NCBI GenBank assembly: GCA_938042265.1
Contig: CALIRN010000311.1
Coordinates: forward strand, 1-8,250
DNA from: an uncultured Eubacteriaceae bacterium
GTDB taxonomy: Bacteria > Bacillota > Clostridia > Lachnospirales > CAG-274
DNA length: 8,250 bases
Direction of reading: 5' to 3'
Numbering within the stretch: the stretch's first letter is position 1; the number at the start of each line of letters is the position of its first letter. The translations under genes were made by a program, and so were the position numbers. This document shows, one piece after another, positions 1 to 6,690 of the stretch. The notes beneath the pieces are model-generated. The model worked only from the letters and a program-made list of their open reading frames with translations. It was not told the origin of the DNA and made no database searches.

Positions 1-461
1 GATACATCTATTGTAATGTCAGCGCATTTGTTATATACAGGCTCTCTCTGTGCAAGCAGCTCTCTTATTCTGCCAAGCTTGTCATCACACTTTAGCAGAG
101 GGCGGGTGTCATCATTGCGCAGGTTATAGGCTATGGTTTCTGGATTGGATTTAAGGTATATAATCACACCGCCTTTTTTTAAATCCGCCACATTATCCTC
201 ATTTTTAATTACACCGCCGCCCGTAGCGATTATTTTGCATTTGGGCTGGCTGAATCTATGGCACAGTTCACGCTCAATGTCTCTGAAATACGGCTCTCCT
301 TTAACGGCAAAAATCTCATTTACGGATATTCCCTCACGTTTTTCAATAAAGTCGTCCATATCTATAAATTCCCACTTCATTCTTACGGACAGTCTTTTCC
401 CTATACTGGTTTTACCGCTGCCCATAAATCCTATGAGTACAATATTGCTCATCCGCTTCAT
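1..461 (-). CDS. aroK: shikimate kinase (3' end cut by window edge)
   Basis: Shikimate kinase phosphorylates shikimate at the 3-OH using ATP, in the cytosol, on the route to chorismate. The gene reads leftward and 153 full codons are visible. The family is usually 160-175 residues, so only about 10-20 C-terminal residues are missing. Visible motifs: Walker A GFMGSGKT (residues 11-18), the shikimate-binding DMD (34-36) and arginine in PYFR (Arg60), the GGG loop (81-83), the lid segment DDTRPLL with Arg120, and the YxxxA element near 143-147. The chosen ATG at 461 overlaps the aroE stop as ATGA, with AGGGAG 9 bases upstream. A second in-frame ATG three codons later (452) is a possible alternative start, with AGGA 10 bases before it. 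Coupling to aroE, the preceding pathway enzyme, supports the call. The protein begins MKRMSNIVL and no signal peptide is seen. Confidence 0.95.
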   Translation of the reverse strand, partial: MKRMSNIVLIGFMGSGKTSIGKRLSVRMKWEFIDMDDFIEKREGISVNEIFAVKGEPYFRDIERELCHRFSQPKCKIIATGGGVIKNEDNVADLKKGGVIIYLKSNPETIAYNLRNDDTRPLLKCDDKLGRIRELLAQREPVYNKCADITIDV

Positions 462-1348
462 GTCCTGTTTCTCCCTAAATAGTATTGCAAAAGCTCTAAC
501 CTGACCTGTGCCCTAAAATCAGCCCCAAGCCTTTCGTCATACCATATTTCCCTTGCGGCAACAGCCTGATATATAAGCATATCAAAGCCGTTTATTGTTT
601 TAACACCCTGCGAAGCGCTGTCGGATAAAAGCCTTGTTTCCCATGGGGAATAAATTGCATCAAAAACCGTTTCAACACCCTTGCGCCCGAAAAAGCCAAT
701 GTCCTCAACGGGAGTTTTACCCTTGTTTTCATCAAATCCGAGGGTTGTGGCATTAAGTATAATTTCACATTTATCAATATCGTCAATATCGGATATGGGC
801 AGTGCCTCTATCTCAATATTGTAATATCCTTTAATATGCTCTGCAAGGCTTAACGCCTTTTCGGCAGTTCGGTTTGCAATGTAAACCTTTTTTGCACCCT
901 TTGCAGCTGCCATTGCAGCACAGGCATTGGCAGCACCGCCTGCACCCAGCACAAGCACCGTTTTATCCTGTACGGTTACACCGTTGCCCGTAAGCGCATA
1001 ATAAACGCCTATCATATCCGTATTGTAGCCCACATATCCCTTATCGGTATATTTTATGGTATTTACGGCGCCTACCGCCTCTGCAGTTTTATCAAGGGAG
1101 CAAAGACACTTTATTATTTCCTTTTTATGGGGTACGGTTATATTAAGCCCCTTTATGCCCAGCTTATAAGCGCCCCTTATTGCCTCCTCAAGCTCACTGC
1201 TTTTTACATGAAAAGATGTATAAACCAAATTTGTATCCAGCATTTTTGCCATAGTATTATGTATAAGAGGGCTTAGAGTATGCTCTATAGGGTTCCCTAT
1301 AACACCAAATACAGCTGTAGAGCCGTTTATTCTGTCATCTATTTCCAC
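458..1348 (-). CDS. aroE: shikimate 5-dehydrogenase, NADP-type
   Basis: AroE reduces 3-dehydroshikimate to shikimate with NADPH, the step before shikimate kinase. The 296-residue length is normal for the family. The N-terminal substrate domain carries GNPIEHTLSP (residues 18-27; the family usually has SLSP, here Thr24 and Ser26), NITVPHK with catalytic Lys75, and YNTD with catalytic Asp111. The Rossmann domain has GAGGAA (135-140), and NRT (159-161) after the second strand favours NADP. NATTLG (199-204) corresponds to the usual NATPxG. AIYSPWETRLL and NGFDMLIYQ (Gln261) are the conserved C-terminal elements. The start is a GTG at 1348: AGGAG lies 10 bases upstream, and no in-frame ATG lies before the conserved FGVIGNP. 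The gene overlaps the yqeG-like gene by 14 bases and aroK by 4, so translation of the three is probably coupled. Confidence 0.95.
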   Translation of the reverse strand: MEIDDRINGSTAVFGVIGNPIEHTLSPLIHNTMAKMLDTNLVYTSFHVKSSELEEAIRGAYKLGIKGLNITVPHKKEIIKCLCSLDKTAEAVGAVNTIKYTDKGYVGYNTDMIGVYYALTGNGVTVQDKTVLVLGAGGAANACAAMAAAKGAKKVYIANRTAEKALSLAEHIKGYYNIEIEALPISDIDDIDKCEIILNATTLGFDENKGKTPVEDIGFFGRKGVETVFDAIYSPWETRLLSDSASQGVKTINGFDMLIYQAVAAREIWYDERLGADFRAQVRLELLQYYLGRNRT

Positions 1349-1853
1349 TGTTTTTCATCTCCTGTTTTAAATACATATTTACAATTATTCTTTCAATGCC
1401 CCGCTTGGGCTTTGTAATCCATTCGTCCTTCGTGCTTACCTGCTTAATAAGTACGGAGTAAATACCGCCTCTGTTGCCGCACCATACATCGGTAAAAATC
1501 TGGTCCCCTGCAATAAGACAGCCCTCCCGCCTAACACCAAGTTTTTCAATAAGTCTGTTAAGGCCGCCTATGCCGGGCTTGCCTGCTCTGTAAACGTAGG
1601 GAATATCCATACTTTTACAGAATACTCTGCTGCGCTCCTCTCTGCTGTTTGAAAGCACGCTTACAAGTATTCCGTTATCCCTTAAGGAGGTAAAGTATGC
1701 TTTAAGTCTGTCATCAGGCTCCTTTATCCAATAGGGCACAAGAGTATTGTCTATATCAAATATCACCGTTTCAATACCAAGGTCCTTGAGCATTTCAGGA
1801 GTCAGCTCGTATACGGACATCAGGTATTTTTTAGGGTATAAAAATTTAAACAT
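1335..1853 (-). CDS. yqeG: YqeG-family HAD superfamily phosphatase (subclass IIIA)
   Basis: This 172-residue protein has the four HAD motifs: FDIDNTLVP (residues 32-40, nucleophile Asp33 and acid/base Asp35), the motif II serine in SNS (68-70), Lys92 in AGKPG, and GDQIFTDVWCGNRGG (116-130) with Asp117 and Asp122. The GDQxxTD motif with GNRxG is typical of the YqeG/YqeG-like family. There is no large cap domain, as expected for subclass III. The physiological substrate of the family is not established, so only a cytosolic phosphatase activity is inferred. The ATG at 1853 has AGAGGA 8 bases upstream. It heads the leftward cluster and overlaps aroE. In Bacillus subtilis yqeG also lies near aroE, with the GTPase gene yqeH between them; here yqeH is absent. 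Confidence 0.92.
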   Translation of the reverse strand: MFKFLYPKKYLMSVYELTPEMLKDLGIETVIFDIDNTLVPYWIKEPDDRLKAYFTSLRDNGILVSVLSNSREERSRVFCKSMDIPYVYRAGKPGIGGLNRLIEKLGVRREGCLIAGDQIFTDVWCGNRGGIYSVLIKQVSTKDEWITKPKRGIERIIVNMYLKQEMKNSGNR

Positions 1854-1866
1854 ACAATAAATCCTC

Positions 1867-1893
1867 TTTACAAGTCAAATTTTATGTTATAAT
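1867..1893 (+). promoter_or_regulatory. candidate extended -10 promoter for the decarboxylase operon
   Basis: A consensus TATAAT at 1888-1893 is preceded by TGT, giving the extended -10 form TGnTATAAT. A TTTACA at 1867-1872 could act as a -35, but its spacing of 15 bases is short; the extended -10 would compensate. The predicted start near 1900 gives a leader of about 44 bases before the ATG at 1944. This is sequence pattern only. The AT-rich background makes -10 matches easy, but the perfect hexamer with TG is a good candidate. Confidence 0.55.
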
Positions 1894-1896
1894 GTT

Positions 1897-1925
1897 ATAT
1901 TATCATAAATTAAAATTTTTTTCAA
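1897..1925 (-). promoter_or_regulatory. candidate promoter for the yqeG-aroE-aroK cluster
   Basis: On the minus strand TTGAAA (1925-1920) is followed after exactly 17 bases by TAATAT (1902-1897), a 4 of 6 match to the -10 box. The predicted start is near 1890, about 37 bases before the ATG at 1853. The -10 is imperfect and the region is very AT-rich, so confidence is low. It lies directly against the opposing promoter, so RNA polymerase binding at the two sites would be mutually exclusive. Confidence 0.38.
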
Positions 1926-1943
1926 TACCAAAGGAGGGTTAAT

Positions 1944-3350
1944 ATGAATGCCCCTTTATATAACAGAATAAAAGAGCTTACAAGCTCAGACTGCTACCCA
2001 CTGCATATGCCGGGACATAAGCGTAGCACCGATTTTATAAGAGATGATTTGCTTACGCTTGACATAACCGAAATTGACGGCTCCGATAATATGCACCGCC
2101 CCGACGGGGTTATACTGGAGGCGGAAAAATTAATGGCACAGCTAAACGGCTGTGACAAATCGTTATTTCTCATAAACGGCGGCTCAGGCGGAGTACTTAC
2201 CGCAATACTGGGCACTTTAAAAGAGAGAGACAAGATTATTGTATGCAGAAACGCACACAAAAGTGTATACAACGGACTTGTGCTTTCGGGCGCCGTTCCC
2301 GTTTACATATATACGCAGTCCTTAAGCGGCTCAATTACAGGCGGCATCAGCGAGGATACCTTGGAAAGGGCTCTCAGGGCTCATCCCGATGCAAAGGCTG
2401 TGCTTATTACCTCACCAACCTATGAGGGCTTTACCTCCCCCATAAAATCACTTGCGGATATTACCCATAAACACAATGCCATACTTATAGTTGATGAAAC
2501 CCACGGGGCACATTTTGCTTTTTCCCCCCGATTTCCCAAAACAGCCATGGAACAGGGCGCCGATATTTCCATAAACAGCTGGCACAAAACACTGCCCTGT
2601 CCAAACCAAAGCGGCGTAATAAATATTAATGCCGAAAGGGTTGATTTTCAGCGTATTATGGAGGCGTATTCAATGGTACAGTCAACCTCACCCTCATATA
2701 TAATGATGGCGCTTATGGATAAGACAAGGGCAATGCTGACGGAAAACATTGCTATGTTTGATAAATTTACCGCCAATTTAATGGAGATAAGAGAAATGCT
2801 CTCACACCTCAGAGGTATGAAACTTGCAGGCAGATATACCTTTAATAATGACAGTATAGACGATTATGACATCAGCAAGCTTGTAATTATGACTGGTGAA
2901 AATTTAAATGGCAAAGCACTTGCACAAATTCTTTTAAAGGAATATAATATACAGATAGAGCTTGCCGACAGGGGGCATATAATTGCCATGACAAGCGTTG
3001 CCGATACGCGCTGCGCCCTTATGAAGTTTGCGGAGGCATTACTTGAAACAGACAGGAGCTTAAAGCCTTATAAACAAATCCCTGCCGTTTCTCTGCAAAG
3101 TGAAGCAGTTATGCCCGTTATATCACCACGTTGTGCATTTTACGGCAAAACTGTATCTGTTAACCTTGACAATGCCGAAGGTCTTATTGCAGGGGAATGC
3201 ATTACCCCCTTTCCTCCCGATATTCCTCTTATAATAACAGGAGAGCGTATTACTGGAGAGCATATAAAAAAAATCAAAGCTTACCAAAATAACGGCATTA
3301 TCGTTATGGGCGGAGAAAATAACAAAATTAAAGTATTAGAGGAAAAATAA
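1944..3350 (+). CDS. Orn/Lys/Arg-type PLP-dependent decarboxylase
   Basis: A fold-type I PLP enzyme of the Orn/Lys/Arg decarboxylase major-domain family (SpeA/YaaO-like). It is expected to decarboxylate a basic amino acid to a di- or polyamine precursor in the cytosol. Motifs in order: PLHMPGHKR (19-27), DNMHRPDG (48-55), the cofactor phosphate loop NGGSGG (78-83), RNAHKS (102-107), SPTYEG (157-162), the PLP-ring aspartate in VDETHGAH (183-190; family mostly DEAHG), and NSWHK (211-215) with the Schiff-base Lys215. The C-terminal domain shows PFPPDIPLIITGE, the family's P-PPGIPL-PGE element. At 468 residues it matches the short Gram-positive enzymes, not the roughly 700-residue inducible proteobacterial ones with an N-terminal wing. 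The start is set by AGGAGG 6 bases before the ATG. Arginine, lysine and ornithine cannot be told apart from this sequence. It leads a rightward operon with a DUF815 ATPase. Confidence 0.9.
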   Translation: MNAPLYNRIKELTSSDCYPLHMPGHKRSTDFIRDDLLTLDITEIDGSDNMHRPDGVILEAEKLMAQLNGCDKSLFLINGGSGGVLTAILGTLKERDKIIVCRNAHKSVYNGLVLSGAVPVYIYTQSLSGSITGGISEDTLERALRAHPDAKAVLITSPTYEGFTSPIKSLADITHKHNAILIVDETHGAHFAFSPRFPKTAMEQGADISINSWHKTLPCPNQSGVININAERVDFQRIMEAYSMVQSTSPSYIMMALMDKTRAMLTENIAMFDKFTANLMEIREMLSHLRGMKLAGRYTFNNDSIDDYDISKLVIMTGENLNGKALAQILLKEYNIQIELADRGHIIAMTSVADTRCALMKFAEALLETDRSLKPYKQIPAVSLQSEAVMPVISPRCAFYGKTVSVNLDNAEGLIAGECITPFPPDIPLIITGERITGEHIKKIKAYQNNGIIVMGGENNKIKVLEEK

Positions 3351-3351
3351 A

Positions 3352-4608
3352 ATGAATTTTGACAGAATATTAGATAATATAAACTCATTAACCGTATATA
3401 AGAATATAGCAAGGGATAAAATAGTAGAGCTTCTTTATGAGGTGCTTACCGCAGAGGATAATTATGAGCCAATGAGCAGACTTGTTACTCTGCTTATGGA
3501 AGAGGCAGAGAAAAAGGGCTTTTCAGGTAATCTGTTCCACAATTATATAGTTCACCTTTTACTATCCGATGAAAACACCTTCACCCTTTACTGTGAAAAT
3601 AATGTAAAGGTTAAGAATACCTCCATATACCGTATGGCGCAAGCTGATATAAACGCAATAATGAGTATAGCCGATATTGATTTGCATCTGCTGCCGGATT
3701 CTCATTTTCTTAAAGGTGCCATTGACGAGGTGCTTAACTACACTCCCGTAAATTGCGGCAGCGGCAATGAAAGCCTAAATAAGCTTACAATAGACGATAT
3801 TATCTCTTTTCATAATAGGGCGGGTTGCGGAGATATATCAATTTACCGTTCCTTCCGTTATGACGACAAAACAAAAAGCCTTAAGGGTATAGCTCACCCT
3901 GACACTATTACCTTTGATGATTTAATAGGCTATGAGGCACAGACAAATCAGCTGATTGAAAACACTGAGGCTTTTATAAACGGTTTTAATGCCAATAATG
4001 TACTACTTGTAGGCGCAAGAGGCACGGGTAAATCCTCATCTGTAAAGGCACTTGTAAACCGTTATTTTAAAGACGGCTTAAGACTTTTGGAAATTACAAA
4101 GGAGCAGATTGCACATCTGCCCGATATTTTAAAGCTGATAAGACCGAGAGGCAGATACTTTATTATTTTTATTGACGATTTATCCTTTGACGAGGGTGAA
4201 ATTCAGTACAAGTATATGAAGTCACTGCTTGAAGGCGGTGCAGAAGGCAAGCCCGACAATGTACTGTTTTACGCAACCAGCAACCGCCGTCACCTGATAC
4301 AGGAAAAATGGTCAGACCGTTCAAGCGGCTCTGATGAGGCGGAAATACATACAACAGATACCTTAAACGAAAAGCTTTCCCTTGCGGACCGCTTCGGTAT
4401 CACCATTACATATCCTAAGCCAACACCTAAGGAATATATTAATATTGTAACAGGTATAGCCAAACGCAGAGGGCTTGACATTGATGAACAGACCCTTAAG
4501 CAGGAGGCTCTTAAGTGGGAGCTTAACCAAAAGGGTATGTCAGGCAGAACAGCAAAACAGTTTATTAATAATATGCTTTGGCAAAGCAGTAATAATTCAC
4601 AAAAATAA
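3352..4608 (+). CDS. DUF815-family AAA+ ATPase
   Basis: A 418-residue cytosolic protein with a mostly helical N-terminal half (about 1-180) and a AAA+ module. Seen directly: FDDLIGYEAQ (188-197), the lead-in to the nucleotide site; NTEAFINGFNANNVLL before Walker A GARGTGKSS (221-229); Walker B IIFIDD (271-276); a sensor 1 region ATSNRRH (308-314); LADRFG (344-349), a probable arginine-finger position; and GMSGRTAKQF (395-404), with a sensor 2 type arginine at 399. The wording around Walker A and ATSNRRHL is characteristic of DUF815. Members are common in Firmicutes and other bacteria and their role is not settled; ATP-driven remodelling of a protein or nucleic acid partner is inference. All catalytic elements are intact. 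The ATG lies 1 base after the decarboxylase stop, with GAGGA inside the end of that gene, so the two are probably co-translated. Confidence 0.9.
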   Translation: MNFDRILDNINSLTVYKNIARDKIVELLYEVLTAEDNYEPMSRLVTLLMEEAEKKGFSGNLFHNYIVHLLLSDENTFTLYCENNVKVKNTSIYRMAQADINAIMSIADIDLHLLPDSHFLKGAIDEVLNYTPVNCGSGNESLNKLTIDDIISFHNRAGCGDISIYRSFRYDDKTKSLKGIAHPDTITFDDLIGYEAQTNQLIENTEAFINGFNANNVLLVGARGTGKSSSVKALVNRYFKDGLRLLEITKEQIAHLPDILKLIRPRGRYFIIFIDDLSFDEGEIQYKYMKSLLEGGAEGKPDNVLFYATSNRRHLIQEKWSDRSSGSDEAEIHTTDTLNEKLSLADRFGITITYPKPTPKEYINIVTGIAKRRGLDIDEQTLKQEALKWELNQKGMSGRTAKQFINNMLWQSSNNSQK

Positions 4609-4616
4609 GCACAATG

Positions 4617-4652
4617 AACAATTGTTGATTGATGTTATTTAATAAATATGCT
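4617..4652 (+). promoter_or_regulatory. weak candidate promoter and 10-bp palindrome before the small membrane gene
   Basis: The 70-base gap after the DUF815 gene holds a perfect palindrome AACAATTGTT (4617-4626) and a TTGATT (4625-4630) spaced 16 bases from TATGCT (4647-4652, 4 of 6 match). No terminator is visible in this gap, so read-through from the upstream genes is equally possible. A 10-bp AT-rich palindrome can occur by chance, so an operator role is speculative. Confidence 0.2.
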
Positions 4653-4678
4653 ACATTAAATCACAGGGGGTGTTCCTT

Positions 4679-5068
4679 ATGTTAAGTAACCTTAATATTC
4701 CCTTAAGTGGAAGCGATATTTTCTATGCGGCGGTTGCTGCACTTTGTCTTACACTTATTATACGTAATTTTGTACGTATGCACCGCATAATGTCAAAGGC
4801 TGTACGTTCTGCGGCACCAAATAAAAACGATTTGAAAATGATTTTGGACAGATGCTATACAATTTTTCCGCTTGAAATGTTCAGCTTTCACGGGCAGACC
4901 TTCAGACGAGGTATGAAAATTAAAATTACCACTCTGCAAAATAAAATTTTTGAGGGTGAGCTGATTGGCTTTAATACAAAAAATATGGTTTGTATTATGA
5001 CCTCAAAGCTGATTGTTGCTCACGAGCTTCAGAATATACGTGAAATAGTTTTACTTGAGGACAATTAA
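4679..5068 (+). CDS. small single-pass membrane protein with a C-terminal beta domain, function unknown
   Basis: I do not recognise a named family. Counted from the ATG at 4679 the product is 129 residues. I prefer this start because AGGGGG lies 8 bases upstream; a GTG at 4670 would add three residues but overlaps that binding site. Residues about 14-30 (FYAAVAALCLTLIIRNF) form one hydrophobic helix, followed by an Arg/Lys/His-rich stretch (RNFVRMHRIMSKAVR), suggesting an N-out, C-in anchor. The rest is soluble: a short helical part, then an alternating pattern (GMKIKITT, IFEGELIGF, MVCIMTSKLIVAHEL, IREIVLLED) that reads like a five-strand Sm-like or SH3-like small barrel. That fold is inferred from the pattern only. 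The gene follows the DUF815 ATPase and ends at a strong terminator, so it is probably the last gene of that operon. Confidence 0.72.
   Translation: MLSNLNIPLSGSDIFYAAVAALCLTLIIRNFVRMHRIMSKAVRSAAPNKNDLKMILDRCYTIFPLEMFSFHGQTFRRGMKIKITTLQNKIFEGELIGFNTKNMVCIMTSKLIVAHELQNIREIVLLEDN
4832..4861 (+). promoter_or_regulatory. possible internal promoter upstream of xylB
   Basis: Inside the small membrane gene, TTGAAA (4832-4837) is spaced 18 bases from TATACA (4856-4861), which is preceded by TGC (extended -10 pattern). It could supply xylB transcripts independently of the upstream operon, but any transcript from it would still cross the terminator at 5073-5098. It lies within coding sequence, so chance occurrence is likely. 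Confidence 0.2.
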
Positions 5069-5072
5069 TAAC

Positions 5073-5098
5073 GGGCTGTCATAGTGGCAGCTCTTTTT
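5073..5098 (+). terminator. intrinsic terminator between the membrane protein gene and xylB
   Basis: GGGCTGTCA (5073-5081), loop TAG, then TGGCAGCTC (5085-5093) form a 9-bp stem with two G-U pairs, followed at once by five T (5094-5098). It begins 4 bases after the stop codon of the upstream gene. It fits a factor-independent terminator for the decarboxylase-DUF815-membrane protein operon. The xylB ribosome binding site begins at 5105, so the hairpin may also act as an attenuator in the xylB leader. Confidence 0.85.
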
Positions 5099-5115
5099 AC
5101 TTATGGAGGTATTTT

Positions 5116-6600
5116 ATGAAATATGTAATTGGTATTGATTTGGGAACGGGTGGCGTTAAGGCACTTCTGCTGTCGCAGGAGGGAAATATATGCGCAGACG
5201 CTACCGTAAGCTATTCCCCCGATTTGCCAAAGCCCGGCTATAGCGAGCAGGACCCTCAGACATGGTGGTATGCCGTTGAGAAAGTCTTGGAGACGCTTAT
5301 TGACAAATATCCCGACGCAAGGGGTAATGTGGCCGCACTATCCTGTTCCGGACAAATGCACAGCTCCGTTTTTCTTGATAAGGACGGACAGATTATCCGT
5401 AAGGCAATACTATGGAACGATACAAGAACAACAAAGCAAACAAGGGATATTTACAATACCGTGGGGAGAGAAGTATTACTTGAGAGCGTAGCAAACCTTG
5501 CCCTGGAGGGCTTTACACTGCCAAAGCTTTTATGGCTGAGAGATAACGAGACAGAAAACTACAGCAGGGTTAATAAGCTTATTATGCCAAAGGACTACAT
5601 AAATTACAGGCTTACAGGTGTAATTGCAACGGAAAAATCAGATGCAGCAGGTACGCTTATGTATGATGTTAAAAACGGCCGATGGTCTGATACCGTACTG
5701 TCAGCTCTTAATATTGATAAAAATATACTTCCGCAGGTGCTGTCTTCAACAGATAATGTCGGTAGGGTAACAGGAGATTTATGCAGTCTTTTAGGTAACA
5801 GCTGTATGGTTGTTGCAGGCGGAGCAGACAACAGCTGTGCGGCTGTGGGCAGCGGTATGTCCCATTACGGTCAGGGCATTATATCCATAGGTACAAGCGG
5901 CACTGTTATAGGCTGCCTTAACAAGCTTAACGCAAAAGTAACAGGTGCAGTACATTTGTTCAATTATTCCGTACCAAATACCCTGTATGCCATGGGTTGT
6001 ATGCTCAGCGCAGGGGAATGTCTTAACTGGCTTAAACGTACCCTGTTTAATACTACTGCCTTTAATGCGCTTGATACTTTAGCCGAAAAATCACCAAAAG
6101 GCAGCAGCGGAATAATCTTTCTGCCTTATCTTTTCGGTGAGCGCACACCTCATAATGACCCAAACGCAAGAGGTGTTTTTTTAGGTCTTTCGGGATCAGA
6201 CACACAGGGCGATATTATCCGCAGTGTTTTGGAGGGCGTTGCCTTTGGCATAAGGGATATGTACGAAAACGTACTGGCTTTTACCAAAATTGATGAGCTT
6301 ACAATTACAGGCGGTGGAGCAAAAAGCCCACTATGGGGACAGATAATTGCAGATGTACTTAATAAACCCTTAAAGGTTAACGGTGTTTCAGAGGGTCCCT
6401 CTCTTGGTGCCGCATTTCTGGCAATGGTCGGGGCAGGCTTATGTGACAGTCTTGAGACCATACAGGCAAAGGTGCTAAAATGTGACAGAATTATAATCCC
6501 TTCAGCCGACGCCTCTGTTTATGATAAATATTATGATGTTTATAAGCGTCTGTATACAGCTAATAAGGAAATATTTGCAGATTTACACAATCTATTATGA
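5116..6600 (+). CDS. xylB: xylulokinase (FGGY carbohydrate kinase)
   Basis: Xylulokinase phosphorylates D-xylulose to xylulose 5-phosphate with ATP, feeding the pentose phosphate pathway. The 494-residue length is normal. The N-terminal FGGY domain has the phosphate loop GIDLGTGGVK (6-15, Asp8), EQDPQTWW (44-51), SGQMHSS (78-84; Met81-His82 is the substrate contact typical of XylB) and LWNDTRT (99-105). LALEGFTLPKLLW (128-140) is also XylB-like. The catalytic base is Asp238 in AGGADNS. The C-terminal domain has SIGTSGTVIG, FLPYLFGERTPHNDP (335-349), and the signature TGGGAKSPLWGQ (398-409) with GPSLGAAF. GGAGG 6 bases before the ATG fixes the start. No xylose isomerase, transporter or repressor gene is in the window, so specificity rests on motifs alone; another pentulose kinase of the same family is possible but less likely. 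Confidence 0.92.
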   Translation: MKYVIGIDLGTGGVKALLLSQEGNICADATVSYSPDLPKPGYSEQDPQTWWYAVEKVLETLIDKYPDARGNVAALSCSGQMHSSVFLDKDGQIIRKAILWNDTRTTKQTRDIYNTVGREVLLESVANLALEGFTLPKLLWLRDNETENYSRVNKLIMPKDYINYRLTGVIATEKSDAAGTLMYDVKNGRWSDTVLSALNIDKNILPQVLSSTDNVGRVTGDLCSLLGNSCMVVAGGADNSCAAVGSGMSHYGQGIISIGTSGTVIGCLNKLNAKVTGAVHLFNYSVPNTLYAMGCMLSAGECLNWLKRTLFNTTAFNALDTLAEKSPKGSSGIIFLPYLFGERTPHNDPNARGVFLGLSGSDTQGDIIRSVLEGVAFGIRDMYENVLAFTKIDELTITGGGAKSPLWGQIIADVLNKPLKVNGVSEGPSLGAAFLAMVGAGLCDSLETIQAKVLKCDRIIIPSADASVYDKYYDVYKRLYTANKEIFADLHNLL

Positions 6601-6648
6601 AGCTTATGGAAAAAACAAATTACACTATTAAATCAGTATTTCCCCGAT

Positions 6649-6690
6649 AAAAAATGCTGTGGAGTTATAAAAACTCCTCAGCATTTTATT
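6649..6690. terminator. bidirectional intrinsic terminator between convergent xylB and ligA
   Basis: AAAATGCTG (6651-6659) pairs with CAGCATTTT (6679-6687), and GGAGTT (6661-6666) with AACTCC (6672-6677), around a 5-base loop. One T-T mismatch (6660/6678) interrupts a 15-bp stem. On the plus strand it runs into TTTTATTTTA, and on the minus strand into TTTTTT (complement of 6649-6654), so it can stop transcripts from both sides. The plus-strand T-tract runs up to the ligA stop codon (6691-6693). Confidence 0.9.

Noticed and set aside
133..504. Plus-strand open frame of 123 codons opposite aroK
   Set aside because: It lies antisense to the well-supported shikimate kinase gene, has no family resemblance, and its hydrophobic make-up follows from the complementary strand of that gene.
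1994..2272. Minus-strand open frame inside the decarboxylase gene
   Set aside because: It is antisense to conserved PLP-enzyme motifs and has no recognisable domain; a shadow frame.
4574..4588. Inverted repeat TGCTTTG-G-CAAAGCA near the end of the DUF815 gene
   Set aside because: It lies within coding sequence about 20 bases before the stop, with a very small loop and no T-run after it, so it is not a terminator.
4609..4678. Possible riboswitch or small RNA in the gap after the DUF815 gene
   Set aside because: Only 70 AT-rich bases with one short palindrome; no conserved riboswitch core or stable stem could be seen.
6150..6461. Minus-strand open frame of 103 codons inside xylB
   Set aside because: It lies antisense to the conserved C-terminal FGGY signature region and shows no recognisable motifs; no sign it is expressed.
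6606..6650. Short open frame of 14 codons just after xylB, starting MEKTNYT
   Set aside because: No ribosome binding site precedes it and its stop lies in the A-tract at the base of the terminator stem; too short to support.
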